The notes under the pieces were generated by a model. That model made no database searches, was not told the DNA's origin, and saw only the letters and a program-made list of their open reading frames with translations. Shown one piece after another: positions 26,319 to 35,101 of a DNA stretch of 64,000 nt; the stretch's first letter is position 1; every line of letters starts with the position of its first letter. Source of the DNA: Paraburkholderia terricola (GTDB lineage Bacteria > Pseudomonadota > Gammaproteobacteria > Burkholderiales > Burkholderiaceae); the NCBI RefSeq assembly GCF_900142195.1, contig NZ_FRAB01000011.1:62001-126000 (forward strand), written 5' to 3'. A program made the translations under genes and the position numbers.

Positions 26319-27512
26319 CTAAAGGGGTCGAGGCTGCCCGGTGGTCTCGCGGTTCTGCGTGAGCGGAAGCCACACCGTGAAGCACGCTCCCTCCCCCGGC
26401 TTGCTTTCAACGGCGATCCTGCCGCCGTGCTTTTCCACGATGCCATACGAAACCGAGAGACCGAGCCCGGTGCCCTGTCCAACCGGTTTCGTGGTGTAGA
26501 ACGGATCGAATATTTTGGCCTGCACTTCGGCGGACATGCCTATGCCGGTATCCGCGATGGCAATCGACACACCGTCGCCGTCGCGACGCGTGCGGATCAT
26601 GATGGTGCCGCGCTCGGAAATCGCCTGCGTCGCATTGACGAGCAGGTTCATCAGCACCTGGTTGATCTGCGAGGGCATGCATTCGATCGAAGGCAAGTCC
26701 CCGTAATCCTTGACGACCTCCGCCTTGTATTTCATCTCGTTGCGCACGACATTCAACGTCGCTTCCAGACCCGCATGCAAGTCGACGACGCACCAGTCCT
26801 CGCTGCCCGCCCTGGAAAAATCGCGCAGATCCTGCACGATCCGCCTCACGCGCGAGGTGCCCTCGATCGATTCATCGATCAACACGCTGATGTCCTCGAT
26901 CAGGTACTCGAGATCGGCATCCTTGCGCGCTTTATCGAGGCGAGCCCGGCTCTCGGGATCGAGCCCGGTCAGCAGCGAATCTTGCAGCGCCATGACGTCG
27001 AGCAGACTGCGCACCCACTTCTTCAACGTTCCAAGATTCGAATCGACAAAGCCGATCGGATTGTTGATTTCATGCGCGACGCCGGCAGCGAGCTGTCCGA
27101 TCGACGCAAGCTTCTCCGATTGCAGCAATTTGACATGCGCGTCGGCCAACTGGTCGATCAGGCGCCGTTGCGCCTCTTTTTCCCGCTCCAGTTCGACCTG
27201 GCCGCGCCGGCGTTCCTCGATTTCCTGCTTCATCAAAAGCTGGGTGCGTTCCAGCGCATGCGTGATCTTCTTGTTGTCGCGCAGGGCGTCCTCGAGTTCG
27301 CGGGTGCGATGCCGGACCTGGTCCTCGAGCGTGACGGCCATCTGGAACAGGCTGAAGTCCGACCCGCAAACAATCGTGCTGCGCTCCGCGCGGTCCATCA
27401 ACGATCGGACCATCTTGTTCAAGCGCACGATTTCCGCTTGCAGGGCAACGCATTCATCCGATACGGCGGCGACAGCCGAGGCGTCAGGCACGTTCAACCT
27501 CCCCTCCGCCAC
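26319..27512 (-). CDS. Soluble histidine kinase, partner of the FIST protein
   Basis: Cytoplasmic kinase of 397 residues without membrane segments. Residues about 15-150 are largely coiled coil (VALQAEIVRLNKMVRSLMDRAE ... RTRELEDALRDNKKI ... EIEERRRGQVELEREKEAQRRL), followed by HisKA (LASIGQLAAGVAHEINNPIGF) and an ATPase domain (NQVLMNLLVNATQAI, IADTGIGMS, GQGTGLGLSVSYGIVEKHGG). It has no sensor domain of its own, so input probably comes from the FIST protein encoded immediately upstream, whose gene overlaps it by 29 bases. A GTG at 27491 is an alternative start. In other bacteria NosP-type FIST proteins pair with such kinases (NahK, VpsS). Confidence 0.87.
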   Translation of the reverse strand: MAEGRLNVPDASAVAAVSDECVALQAEIVRLNKMVRSLMDRAERSTIVCGSDFSLFQMAVTLEDQVRHRTRELEDALRDNKKITHALERTQLLMKQEIEERRRGQVELEREKEAQRRLIDQLADAHVKLLQSEKLASIGQLAAGVAHEINNPIGFVDSNLGTLKKWVRSLLDVMALQDSLLTGLDPESRARLDKARKDADLEYLIEDISVLIDESIEGTSRVRRIVQDLRDFSRAGSEDWCVVDLHAGLEATLNVVRNEMKYKAEVVKDYGDLPSIECMPSQINQVLMNLLVNATQAISERGTIMIRTRRDGDGVSIAIADTGIGMSAEVQAKIFDPFYTTKPVGQGTGLGLSVSYGIVEKHGGRIAVESKPGEGACFTVWLPLTQNRETTGQPRPL

Positions 27513-28644
27513 CGAACGCGATGCCGGTCAAGGTCTGGTTGACGTGCACGCCGCCGTATTGCTCGCCATACGTGCTGAAGCCCACCGATCGATTGTCCTG
27601 GAACAAACGCCCGGCCACATCGCGCGTACCCTGTTGCACCATTTCCAGATGTCGCAGAATGCAGTCCCACGCGAGCACGAGTTGAGGCTCGCCGAGTTCG
27701 CTGCGAAGCCCCGAGAACATGGTGCGCAGATTTTCCGTGAGATCGAGCCCACGAGCGACGCGCAGGACGAGGCCTTCCTCGATCGCGCAATAGAAAGTGA
27801 GGCTGCCGTCGGCGTTCAGTTTCTGGATCGAACGCACATAGTCGGTTCCGTCGATCAGCACGACAACGGGCGCCGCCGCGAAGTGGCCGGGGCAAAGATC
27901 CTCCACGCGCGCGCCGATCAGCCGCGCGTATTCCGCCGCGGCAGGCAGTCCGTTGATTTCGCTCACGGTGCGCAACTCCGCATTCGCGCCCGTCACGACG
28001 AGCCGTTCATCGCCGGAACGGAAATGCTGCGTCTTGAAGATCCTGAACGGCAGCGGCGTCGACCCGAGAACCAGCACCGCGCAGTCGCGATGGAACCGCC
28101 CGTCGCGGAATATGCGCGTTTGTTCGAACTTCAGATCGTCGCCCGCCGAGCCGCCGACCAGCGGAATATCGCCCAACGCGCTTTGCAGCGTGCGCGTCAC
28201 CGGTTCTTCGCGCACGGAAAGCCCATCGATCAGCAGTAGCGCGAACGTATTGGTGCTGTCGGCTTCGGGCGCCCGGCCTTCGAGGTCATGCAGCGCGTCG
28301 AGCGCGCAGGCCTGGCCGCGTGCGATCGTGAAGTCGCGCAGATTATCCAGACGCCCGGTCACGGCCGTGAAAGAAGCGCGCGGCAACACGGCCGCGACGA
28401 GACTGTGGTCCAGATAACCGGCCGGGCCGATTTCTCCGGCCGTCGTGCAACCGATGACCTCGGTGCCTTCAAAGCAATGGCCGATTTCATCCGCGAGCGA
28501 CTCCAGGTCGAAATGACTCGAGCAGAAGAATAAAACCAATGCGCCCTCGCACGCATTGAGCGCGGCGTGCACTTCCCGAACGGCTTCACGCGCATCGGAA
28601 TGGGTCGACTGAGCGACGGCGGCGGTACGAACGGGCAAGCTCAT
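27484..28644 (-). CDS. FIST-domain sensor protein, NosP-like
   Basis: Cytoplasmic sensor of 386 residues with an N-terminal FIST domain (about 15-215: ALVLFFCSSHFDLESLADEIGHCF, VIGCTTAGEIGPAGY, PLVGGSAGDDLKF) and a FIST_C domain (about 220-370, ending VGFSTYGEQYGGVHVNQTLTGIAF). Several characterised FIST proteins (NosP) bind haem and sense nitric oxide, inhibiting a co-encoded histidine kinase; a histidine kinase follows here with overlapping genes. The ATG at 28644 has AGGAGAG upstream. Haem or NO binding is inferred from family and gene context, not visible in the sequence. Confidence 0.84.
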   Translation of the reverse strand: MSLPVRTAAVAQSTHSDAREAVREVHAALNACEGALVLFFCSSHFDLESLADEIGHCFEGTEVIGCTTAGEIGPAGYLDHSLVAAVLPRASFTAVTGRLDNLRDFTIARGQACALDALHDLEGRAPEADSTNTFALLLIDGLSVREEPVTRTLQSALGDIPLVGGSAGDDLKFEQTRIFRDGRFHRDCAVLVLGSTPLPFRIFKTQHFRSGDERLVVTGANAELRTVSEINGLPAAAEYARLIGARVEDLCPGHFAAAPVVVLIDGTDYVRSIQKLNADGSLTFYCAIEEGLVLRVARGLDLTENLRTMFSGLRSELGEPQLVLAWDCILRHLEMVQQGTRDVAGRLFQDNRSVGFSTYGEQYGGVHVNQTLTGIAFGGGGEVERA

Positions 28645-28860
28645 GACATCTCTCCTGTTGCTGCGCGCGGGGCACATCCGATATCTGGCCGGCCCTACGC
28701 ATATTTCGGTTAACGACGCGTTGGGCGGCTCACGCGATAAGCGGAAACCCCTAGTCGAAAGCGTGGGGTTCCATCCTCATGACTTATGCGAATCGGATGC
28801 CGCGCGAGCGCACGGGCACGCCGTTATACTGCCGTCGGCCTGGAGCGCCTCAAGGAGAAG

Positions 28861-29349
28861 ATGCAAATGACCGCCACGCAGCGAACGACGAACATGAACC
28901 TACAGACTGATCGCGAATTTTTTAACCTGCTTTCCCATAGCTACGCACGCCTCCTCGGCAAGCCGCTTGTTCCCGCGCAGGTGCCGATCGAAGACGCGGC
29001 ACGATGGCTTTACGAAAGTGCGTCATTCGGCGTGCTCGCGCACAACACCGAAGCGGACCCGGTGTTCGTGTACGGCAACCTGACGGCTCAGAGACTGTTC
29101 GAATACGACTGGGACGAATTGACGGCGCTGCCGTCGCGCTTATCGGCGGAAGCACCCGATCGCGACGAACGTCAAGCCTTTCTCGAACAGGTGCAACGCG
29201 ATGGATTCGTCGCCGCCTATCGCGGCATGCGCGTGACCAGGTCGGGCAAGCGCTTCTGGATCGAAAACGCGGTGGTCTGGCAACTGCGCGATGAGACCGG
29301 CGCGCATCGCGGCCAGGCCGCCCTGATTCCGGCAACGTCGACCGTGTGA
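28861..29349 (+). CDS. MEKHLA-domain protein
   Basis: Small cytoplasmic PAS-like protein of 162 residues matching the MEKHLA domain (FFNLLSHSYARLLGKPLVP, PVFVYGNLTAQRLFEYDWDELTALPSRLSAEAPDRDERQAFL, GKRFWIENAVVWQL). The family is widespread in bacteria and plants and has no fixed biochemical role; it probably binds a small ligand. The AAGGAG sequence just before the ATG at 28861 serves this start or the ATG at 28867. It is divergent from the FIST operon across about 216 bases. Confidence 0.82.
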   Translation: MQMTATQRTTNMNLQTDREFFNLLSHSYARLLGKPLVPAQVPIEDAARWLYESASFGVLAHNTEADPVFVYGNLTAQRLFEYDWDELTALPSRLSAEAPDRDERQAFLEQVQRDGFVAAYRGMRVTRSGKRFWIENAVVWQLRDETGAHRGQAALIPATSTV

Positions 29350-29611
29350 GTTCGCAGCGAGCTTACTTCGGCTTCGGCATCGCGCCATGAACCGATGCGA
29401 GGGCGCGGCGAACGTTCCCGCTGGGCCGGCAGCATCGCGCGGGCCCTGTGTCTGCGCTTCACGCCTTCCCCACTGCGAGGCAAGCCAAACCGCCGTGACA
29501 CACGCTTCGATTGCCTAAAATCAGGTTACGCGCGGAACGCTTTCGAGTATGACGATCGGGCGTGCTTGCGCGTATGAATCCCGACTCGTACTAATCGTAA
29601 GGGGAATCGTC

Positions 29612-29905
29612 ATGGCAACGTATGTGGTTCTTGCACAGTTCACCGATCAGGGTATCCGCACCATCAAGAACAGCCCGCAGCGCGCCGGCCAGGTGGCGGA
29701 GCTGGCCAAAAGCTTTGGCTGCGAAATGAAAGAGGTCTTCTGGACGCTGGGGCAATACGACATTGTCACCATCGTCGAGGCACAGGATGAGCAAAACTTC
29801 GCCGCGTTCGGCTTCGCGCTCGGCTCCGCGGGCAATGTTCGCACGCAAACGCTGCGTGCCTTCACGAAGAGCGAAATCGGCGCGGTTATCGGCAAACTCC
29901 CGTAA
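29612..29905 (+). CDS. GYD-domain protein
   Basis: Small protein of 97 residues matching the GYD family (YVVLAQFTDQGIRTIKNSPQRAGQVAEL; FWTLGQYDIVTIVEAQDEQNFAAFGFALGSAGNVRTQTLRAF), whose name-giving segment is GQYD here. These proteins have a ferredoxin-like fold; function is unknown. The ATG at 29612 is preceded by AAGGGGAA. It starts a run of small stress-type genes. Confidence 0.85.
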   Translation: MATYVVLAQFTDQGIRTIKNSPQRAGQVAELAKSFGCEMKEVFWTLGQYDIVTIVEAQDEQNFAAFGFALGSAGNVRTQTLRAFTKSEIGAVIGKLP

Positions 29906-29967
29906 ATCCAGCGGGCACACGTTGCGAGAGCCGCTTTCGTTGCGCGGTTCTTGCTCAGGAGCTCACC

Positions 29968-30177
29968 ATGAAAATGAAGGCAAACGACAGCAAGCACGTG
30001 CGTGCTTTCGTGCAAACGGCCGAGCAGTCCGGCGCCTATGTGTGGGTCATCACACTGGTCGACTTCGGCGCCGAACAGGTCAAGCGTTCGCTGGTGTCGA
30101 ACGAGACCTACGCGATGCGCGCTGCTGCTCAGGACGCCGGCGACGCCTATCTGAAAGCGCTCGAGCACGACCGTTAG
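29968..30177 (+). CDS. Small conserved-looking protein of unknown function (69 aa)
   Basis: I do not recognise this protein. The frame has a CAGGAG site nine bases before the ATG, codon use like its neighbours, and a plausible alpha/beta pattern (SGAYVWVITLVDFGAEQVKRSL). It has no membrane segment and no cysteine. It lies between the GYD and UspA genes in the same orientation and may be part of the same stress-responsive group. Confidence 0.55.
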   Translation: MKMKANDSKHVRAFVQTAEQSGAYVWVITLVDFGAEQVKRSLVSNETYAMRAAAQDAGDAYLKALEHDR

Positions 30178-30288
30178 CGAGCGCGCGTGCCGCCTTGTTT
30201 TCGCGCGCGGACGAACTACAGTTGAAGCAGTAGCTAGGGCCGGAAACACGCTGTCAATGCGAAGGGTCCAGGCGCGGGGAGAAAACGT

Positions 30289-30768
30289 ATGTTCAAGCAT
30301 CTGCTGGTGCCGACCGACGGCTCGGCGCTCTCCGAGGCCGCCATTCGCATGGCGGTGTCGCTCGCCGTGGAAAATGGAGCCAAGCTCACGGGGCTTCATG
30401 TCATTCCTGAATTTCACGTCCTCGCCTACGGCACCGAAATGATCGCCGACAACGAGGAACGCATCATTCAGATCGCCCGGCAGCAGGCGGACGGCTACCT
30501 CGCGGTCGTCGCGGAAGCGGCTGCGCATGCCGGCGTCGAGTGCGATACCGTGGCGATGAACCGCGCGCATCCCTACGAGGGAATCATCAGCGTTGCAGCG
30601 CGGCAAAACTGCGATCTCATCGTCATGGCGTCCCACGGTCGAAGCGGCATGCGCGCGTTCCTGCTCGGCAGCGAGACGCAGAAGGTCCTGACGCACAGTC
30701 AGATCCCGGTGCTCGTCGTCCGGCAGCCGGCGCAAACCGGCGTACCGCCAGCACGAAAACCCGCTTGA
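30289..30768 (+). CDS. Universal stress protein (UspA family)
   Basis: Cytoplasmic stress protein of 159 residues with the UspA fold: MFKHLLVPTDGSALSEAAI at the N-terminus and the ATP-binding motif G-2x-G-9x-G(S/T) seen in ASHGRSGMRAFLLGSETQKVLTHSQIPVLVV. An ATP-binding type is therefore expected. A GGGGAGA sequence precedes the ATG. Nothing in the sequence defines the inducing stress. Confidence 0.93.
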   Translation: MFKHLLVPTDGSALSEAAIRMAVSLAVENGAKLTGLHVIPEFHVLAYGTEMIADNEERIIQIARQQADGYLAVVAEAAAHAGVECDTVAMNRAHPYEGIISVAARQNCDLIVMASHGRSGMRAFLLGSETQKVLTHSQIPVLVVRQPAQTGVPPARKPA

Positions 30769-30942
30769 AATTCGAGGTTTGATCGCCCCGCCGGAACGGC
30801 GTGCCGCGACGGATCGACACCGCCGGCGGAGCCGGCCGCGTCAATCGGCGGATCAAGGAAGCGGCCCGGCTTGAGCCGGCCTCCTCCTCAACCCGCGCTT
30901 GCGTGACTTCCCTACGGACCGGCTGCCGGTATCGGCGCCGCG

Positions 30943-31251
30943 TCAGACCTGCGGAAGATCGTCGATGGACTTTTCGATGCTCCCATCGGGGACCTCGGTG
31001 TCGATCCCGTCAGGGCCGTTGGTATGCGCGACGATCTTGATCTTGGGACCCAGAAATCTCGCGCCGCCAAGCGTGAACAGGGACCAGCAAATGTTCCCCG
31101 CCTGAATCGCCCTGACCACCTCAGCCACCTCGACCACCGCGCTCGGAGATAGCGAGTCGTGCGTCTTCAGGTCGATGGGAGCCCAGCGCACGTGTGTGAC
31201 ACGGTCGGTTGCAGGGTTGATGCGCACGCCGTCGATAGCAAACGTAGCCAT
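30943..31251 (-). CDS. Small hypothetical protein (102 aa)
   Basis: I cannot assign a function. The ATG at 31251 follows GGAGG closely; an in-frame GTG four codons upstream is less likely. The product (ATFAIDGVRINPATDRVTHVRWAPID ... VVRAIQAGNICWSLF ... IKIVAHTNGPDGIDTEVPDGSIEKSIDDLPQV) looks like a compact beta-rich soluble domain with an acidic C-terminus. It faces the UspA gene convergently. Similar short proteins occur in Paraburkholderia stress regions, to my recollection. Confidence 0.6.
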   Translation of the reverse strand: MATFAIDGVRINPATDRVTHVRWAPIDLKTHDSLSPSAVVEVAEVVRAIQAGNICWSLFTLGGARFLGPKIKIVAHTNGPDGIDTEVPDGSIEKSIDDLPQV

Positions 31252-31474
31252 ATGTGCCTCCACCTCTCCAAAGAAAGGAATCTCTGCATTATGCGCGCAT
31301 CGTGGCGCGGTTCCGCGCCCCGTTCCGATTGTTCGGGCCGTCGTCGCGCGAAAAATTTCGCTTCAAAAACATGCTGGATTTATTAGTATGTACAAAGGTA
31401 TCGCAGCCACGGATCGCAGCAGCCAGGAACCCTTCCTGACGTCCACGCGGATACCGCCCAGGACGGAGTGAAAC

Positions 31475-31870
31475 ATGACGACGGTGCTATTGGTCGACGA
31501 CGAACCCGAGACGCTGGCAGCCTGGGAAATCTGCTGCGAGCATGACGGATTCGATGTGAAAGCCGCGCCGGATGGCAGGGCCGCGCTCGATATCCTGCGC
31601 TCGGCCAACGTCGATGTCGTCGTTGCCGACTGGCGCATGCCCGTGATGTCCGGCAGTGCGCTGTGCCAGCAAATCCGCAACACGCCCGGTCTCGCCGACA
31701 CGGTGTTTATCCTGGTGTCGGCCGAGCCGAGCCCGCCCGCGTTCGTGCGGTACGACGGCTTTCTGCGCAAGCCCGTCGAGGTGCCGGAACTGCTGGCGAC
31801 CATGCGCCGGCTGCTCGCGGAACATGCCGCCGACCATGCCGCCGCGCCGGGGCACATCTGGACGCATTGA
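31475..31870 (+). CDS. Single-domain response regulator
   Basis: Stand-alone receiver of 131 residues: acidic pocket VLLVDDEPE at 5-13, phosphoacceptor Asp in VVADWRMPVMSG at about 52, and conserved Lys in FLRKPVEVPELL near 100. There is no output domain, so it acts in a phosphorelay or by protein contact. A CGGAG site precedes the ATG. Its cognate kinase is unknown; the nearby kinases at 22-27 kb are possible partners. Confidence 0.88.
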   Translation: MTTVLLVDDEPETLAAWEICCEHDGFDVKAAPDGRAALDILRSANVDVVVADWRMPVMSGSALCQQIRNTPGLADTVFILVSAEPSPPAFVRYDGFLRKPVEVPELLATMRRLLAEHAADHAAAPGHIWTH

Positions 31871-32159
31871 GTCCGGCGCGCGACCTCGATCCGCGCTACA
31901 CCGCCTTCACGCCAGCGCTCACATGAACGAGAGGTTTGCGCTCGCGCGGGTCGCAGCGGCCAATTAATACCTTTTTCGACCTAATCGCCCCCGAAAAAGA
32001 TATTGGACGTCTTAACGGTACTCTCGCACTATTCGTACTTTCCCAACGCACGCCCCGCACGCCGTTCCGGGCCGCGAGCCCTCGGCAGCGCTCAAAACGG
32101 CGCGTTGGCTGAGTCGACTGCGATACCCATTCCAATCACCCCAATACGCGAGAACCTGG

Positions 32160-34022
32160 ATGCCTGATTACCGATCACGAACTTCGACGCATGGCCGCAA
32201 CATGGCCGGCGCCCGCGCCTTGTGGCGCGCCACCGGCATGAAGGACGGCGATTTCGGCAAGCCCATCATCGCGGTGGTGAACTCGTTCACCCAGTTCGTG
32301 CCGGGCCACGTGCATCTGCGCGACCTTGGCGCGCTGGTGGCGAAGGAGATCGAAGCGGCCGGCGGCGTCGCCAAGGAATTCAACACCATCGCAGTGGACG
32401 ACGGCATCGCCATGGGTCACGGCGGCATGCTGTATTCGCTGCCCTCGCGCGAGTTGATCGCCGACTCGGTCGAATACATGGTCAACGCGCACTGCGCCGA
32501 CGCGATGGTCTGCATCTCCAACTGCGACAAGATCACGCCGGGCATGCTGATGGCAGCCATGCGCCTGAACATTCCCGTCGTGTTCGTTTCCGGCGGTCCG
32601 ATGGAAGCGGGCAAGGTCAAATCGCCGACCGACGGCCAGGTGATCGCCAAGATCGACCTGATCGACGCGATGATCAAGGCGGCCGACCCCAGGATCAGCG
32701 ACGCCGAAGTGGCCGAAGTCGAGCGCAGCGCGTGCCCCACCTGCGGCTCCTGCTCGGGCATGTTCACCGCAAACTCGATGAACTGCCTGACCGAAGCGAT
32801 CGGCCTGGCGCTGCCCGGCAACGGCACGATCGTCGCCACGCATGCATGGCGCAAGGGCCTGTTCGAACAGGCCGGCCGCCTGGTGGTGGACCTGTGCCGC
32901 CGCTACTATCAGGAAGAGGACAGTTCGGTGCTGCCGCGCAGCATCGCCAGCAAGCAGGCCTTCGAGAACGCGATGGCGCTCGACGTGGCGATGGGCGGCT
33001 CGACCAATACCGTGCTGCATCTGCTGGCGGCGGCGCAGGAAGCCGGCGTCGATTTCACGATGTCCGACATCGACCGCATCTCGCGCAAAGTGCCGTGCTT
33101 GTGTAAAGCGGCGCCCGCCACCGACAAATACCATATCGAGGACGTGCATCGCGCCGGCGGCATTCTCGGCATTCTCGGCGAACTCGCACGCGCGGATCTG
33201 CTCGATCTGTCGTGCGGCAACGTGCATAGCGGCACGCTGGGCAACGCCATCGCCAAATGGGACGTCGCCGGCGACGCGAGCGACGAAGCGCGGACCTTTT
33301 TCCGCGCGGCGCCGGGCGGCATTCCGACCACGGTCGCGTTCAGCCAGGAAGCCACGTTCGCGTCGCTCGATACCGACCGCAAGAGCGGCTGCATCCGCAG
33401 CAAGCAGAACGCCTATTCGAAAGACGGCGGCCTCGCCGTGCTCTACGGCAACCTCGCGGAGAAGGGCTGCATCGTCAAGACCGCGGGTGTCGACGAATCG
33501 CAATGGATTTTCTCCGGACGCGCGCGCGTGTTCGAGAGCCAGGACGACGCCGTCGAGGCCATTCTCGGCGACAAGGTGGTGGCGGGCGACGTGGTCGTGA
33601 TCCGTTACGAGGGCCCCAAGGGCGGCCCCGGCATGCAGGAGATGCTGTACCCCACGTCGTATCTGAAATCCAAGGGCCTGGGCAAGACCTGCGCGCTGTT
33701 TACCGACGGCCGTTTCTCGGGCGGGTCGTCGGGGCTCGTGATCGGGCATGCGTCGCCGGAAGCAGCCGAAGGCGGCACGATCGGTCTGGTGGAAGACGGC
33801 GATGTGATCGAGATCGACATTCCCAGCCGCAAGATGCACCTCGCGGTGCCGGACGAGGAATTGGCGCGCCGCCGGCAAGCCATGGAGGCACGCGGCGACC
33901 AGGCCTGGCTGCCGCTGAACCGTGAGCGCGTGGTGTCGCAGGCGTTGCAGGCCTACGCCGCGCTGGCGACTTCGGCCGACCGCGGCGCGGTGCGGGATCT
34001 CTCGCAACTCAAGCGCAAGTAA
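32160..34022 (+). CDS. ilvD: Dihydroxy-acid dehydratase
   Basis: Fe-S dehydratase of branched-chain amino acid synthesis, converting 2,3-dihydroxy-isovalerate and its homologue to 2-keto acids. The 620-residue product has the signatures of the long (E. coli-type, [4Fe-4S]) form: [22 protein letters not shown], the cluster region [21 protein letters not shown], and [19 protein letters not shown] at 32160. It stands alone here, with a strong hairpin just after the stop. Confidence 0.95.
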   Translation: MPDYRSRTSTHGRNMAGARALWRATGMKDGDFGKPIIAVVNSFTQFVPGHVHLRDLGALVAKEIEAAGGVAKEFNTIAVDDGIAMGHGGMLYSLPSRELIADSVEYMVNAHCADAMVCISNCDKITPGMLMAAMRLNIPVVFVSGGPMEAGKVKSPTDGQVIAKIDLIDAMIKAADPRISDAEVAEVERSACPTCGSCSGMFTANSMNCLTEAIGLALPGNGTIVATHAWRKGLFEQAGRLVVDLCRRYYQEEDSSVLPRSIASKQAFENAMALDVAMGGSTNTVLHLLAAAQEAGVDFTMSDIDRISRKVPCLCKAAPATDKYHIEDVHRAGGILGILGELARADLLDLSCGNVHSGTLGNAIAKWDVAGDASDEARTFFRAAPGGIPTTVAFSQEATFASLDTDRKSGCIRSKQNAYSKDGGLAVLYGNLAEKGCIVKTAGVDESQWIFSGRARVFESQDDAVEAILGDKVVAGDVVVIRYEGPKGGPGMQEMLYPTSYLKSKGLGKTCALFTDGRFSGGSSGLVIGHASPEAAEGGTIGLVEDGDVIEIDIPSRKMHLAVPDEELARRRQAMEARGDQAWLPLNRERVVSQALQAYAALATSADRGAVRDLSQLKRK

Positions 34023-34027
34023 GATCG

Positions 34028-34064
34028 CGCGCGGGCAGCGGCGTCCTTGTTCGCTGTCCGCGCG
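34028..34064 (+). terminator. Hairpin after ilvD, probable terminator
   Basis: CGCGCGGGCAGCG and CGCTGTCCGCGCG pair over 13 bases with one wobble around an 11-base loop, starting six bases after the ilvD stop. No T-run follows, so this is a probable but imperfect terminator. Confidence 0.5.
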
Positions 34065-34209
34065 ACCGATATGCCATGTGCTGCATCGCAGCGCCGAGGT
34101 CGCCTGGCGGCGCCTGCGGGTTTCTCCCGATCTCGATCCATGTCGATATCGGTGTACATGAATCGTCGTAGGAGTGTGTCCAACTTCTCCAGTGAAAGGC
34201 GATCTCACC

Positions 34210-34656
34210 GTGACTACCGGAACCATCCATCTGCACCGCGTCTTGCGCGCTACTCCCGAACGCATCTATCGGGCCTTTCTCGAACCCGATGCGATAGCGA
34301 AGTGGCTGCCTCCCTATGGGTTCACCTGTCAGGTCCATCACATGGATGCGCGCGTGGGCGGCACGCACAAGATGTCCTTCCGTAACTTCAGCACCGGCCA
34401 CGGCCACTCGTTCGGCGGCGAGTACCTCGAACTGGTGCCGTTCGAGAAAATCCGCTACTCGGACCGCTTCGACGACGCGAACCTGCCCGGCCAGATGCAG
34501 GTCACCGTTTCATTGCGGCAGGTGTCGTGCGGCACCGACCTGACCATCGTGCAGGAGGGCGTGCCCGAGGTCATTCCCGTGGAAATGTGCTACCTCGGCT
34601 GGCAGGAGTCGCTGGTTCAGTTGGCAAGACTGGTCGAGCCTGAGATTCCCGACTGA
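34210..34656 (+). CDS. SRPBCC / AHSA1-type domain protein
   Basis: Soluble protein of 148 residues with the START/Bet v1-like fold of the AHSA1 family: HLHRVLRATPERIYRAFLEPDAIAKWLPPYGF at the start, GGTHKMSFRNFSTGHGHSFGGEYLELVPFEKI in the middle, and a C-terminal helix GWQESLVQLARLVEPEI. Such proteins bind hydrophobic ligands; the ligand is unknown. The GTG at 34210 is chosen for homology and an AAAGGCGA sequence; the frame is open 12 codons upstream. No operon partner is evident. Confidence 0.8.
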   Translation: MTTGTIHLHRVLRATPERIYRAFLEPDAIAKWLPPYGFTCQVHHMDARVGGTHKMSFRNFSTGHGHSFGGEYLELVPFEKIRYSDRFDDANLPGQMQVTVSLRQVSCGTDLTIVQEGVPEVIPVEMCYLGWQESLVQLARLVEPEIPD

Positions 34657-35101
34657 CCAGCACGCCGCCACGCGCGCGCAAAGCCGTTGCTCCGGCACGC
34701 CTTCGTCGGCGAAGCGATTGCGCGCCGTGGGATCTCCCACGCACGCCAGCCAGTAGAAAATGCCGGCCGCCATCGAGGCGCGCCGGGCATATGTTCAGTC
34801 ACACCCATCGTATTTCACCGCCTCGCAGCGAACCCACCTCCGACACGCGTAAATGCGACATGAAAAGGCGCGAAACGTTGTGGTTCAGTTGGTTCGGTTC
34901 GTGAGCGCATCTGTTACGCTAAGTCCGCATGTGTCACGCAATTTCGCGTGAATGCGTGACCCCTCTGGCGGCATTCGATTGCCGTCCGCGACGCGTGACC
35001 GTGTGTCGTCCCGGTCAACCCATCGTTACTCGCGGGGCGCCAGCTTCCGAATAAATCGGCTTGTACGAATTCCTCTTTTAACCAACAAGGCGGAGTACGA
35101 C
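34657..35101. other. Long intergenic region before the duplicated-domain lipoprotein gene
   Basis: No gene is supported here. The first half is GC-rich without structure that stands out. The second half holds GTCACGCA and TGCGTGAC as a perfect inverted repeat (34933-34960, 12-base spacer) and a further GCGTGAC at 34993-34999. These sites sit 100-170 bases upstream of the lipoprotein start and look regulatory. Confidence 0.45.
34933..34960. promoter_or_regulatory. Inverted repeat upstream of the lipoprotein gene
   Basis: GTCACGCA-N12-TGCGTGAC is a perfect 8-base inverted repeat; one half-site, GCGTGAC, recurs at 34993. Possible binding site for an unknown regulator. Confidence 0.42.

Noticed and set aside
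28746..28770. AACCCC/GGGGTT inverted repeat in the MEKHLA-FIST intergenic region
   Set aside because: Only a 6-base stem with a 13-base loop; too weak to call in GC-rich DNA.
32175..34265. 696-codon open frame opposite ilvD
   Set aside because: ilvD is unmistakable on the plus strand; the antisense frame has no recognisable domain and no ribosome site.
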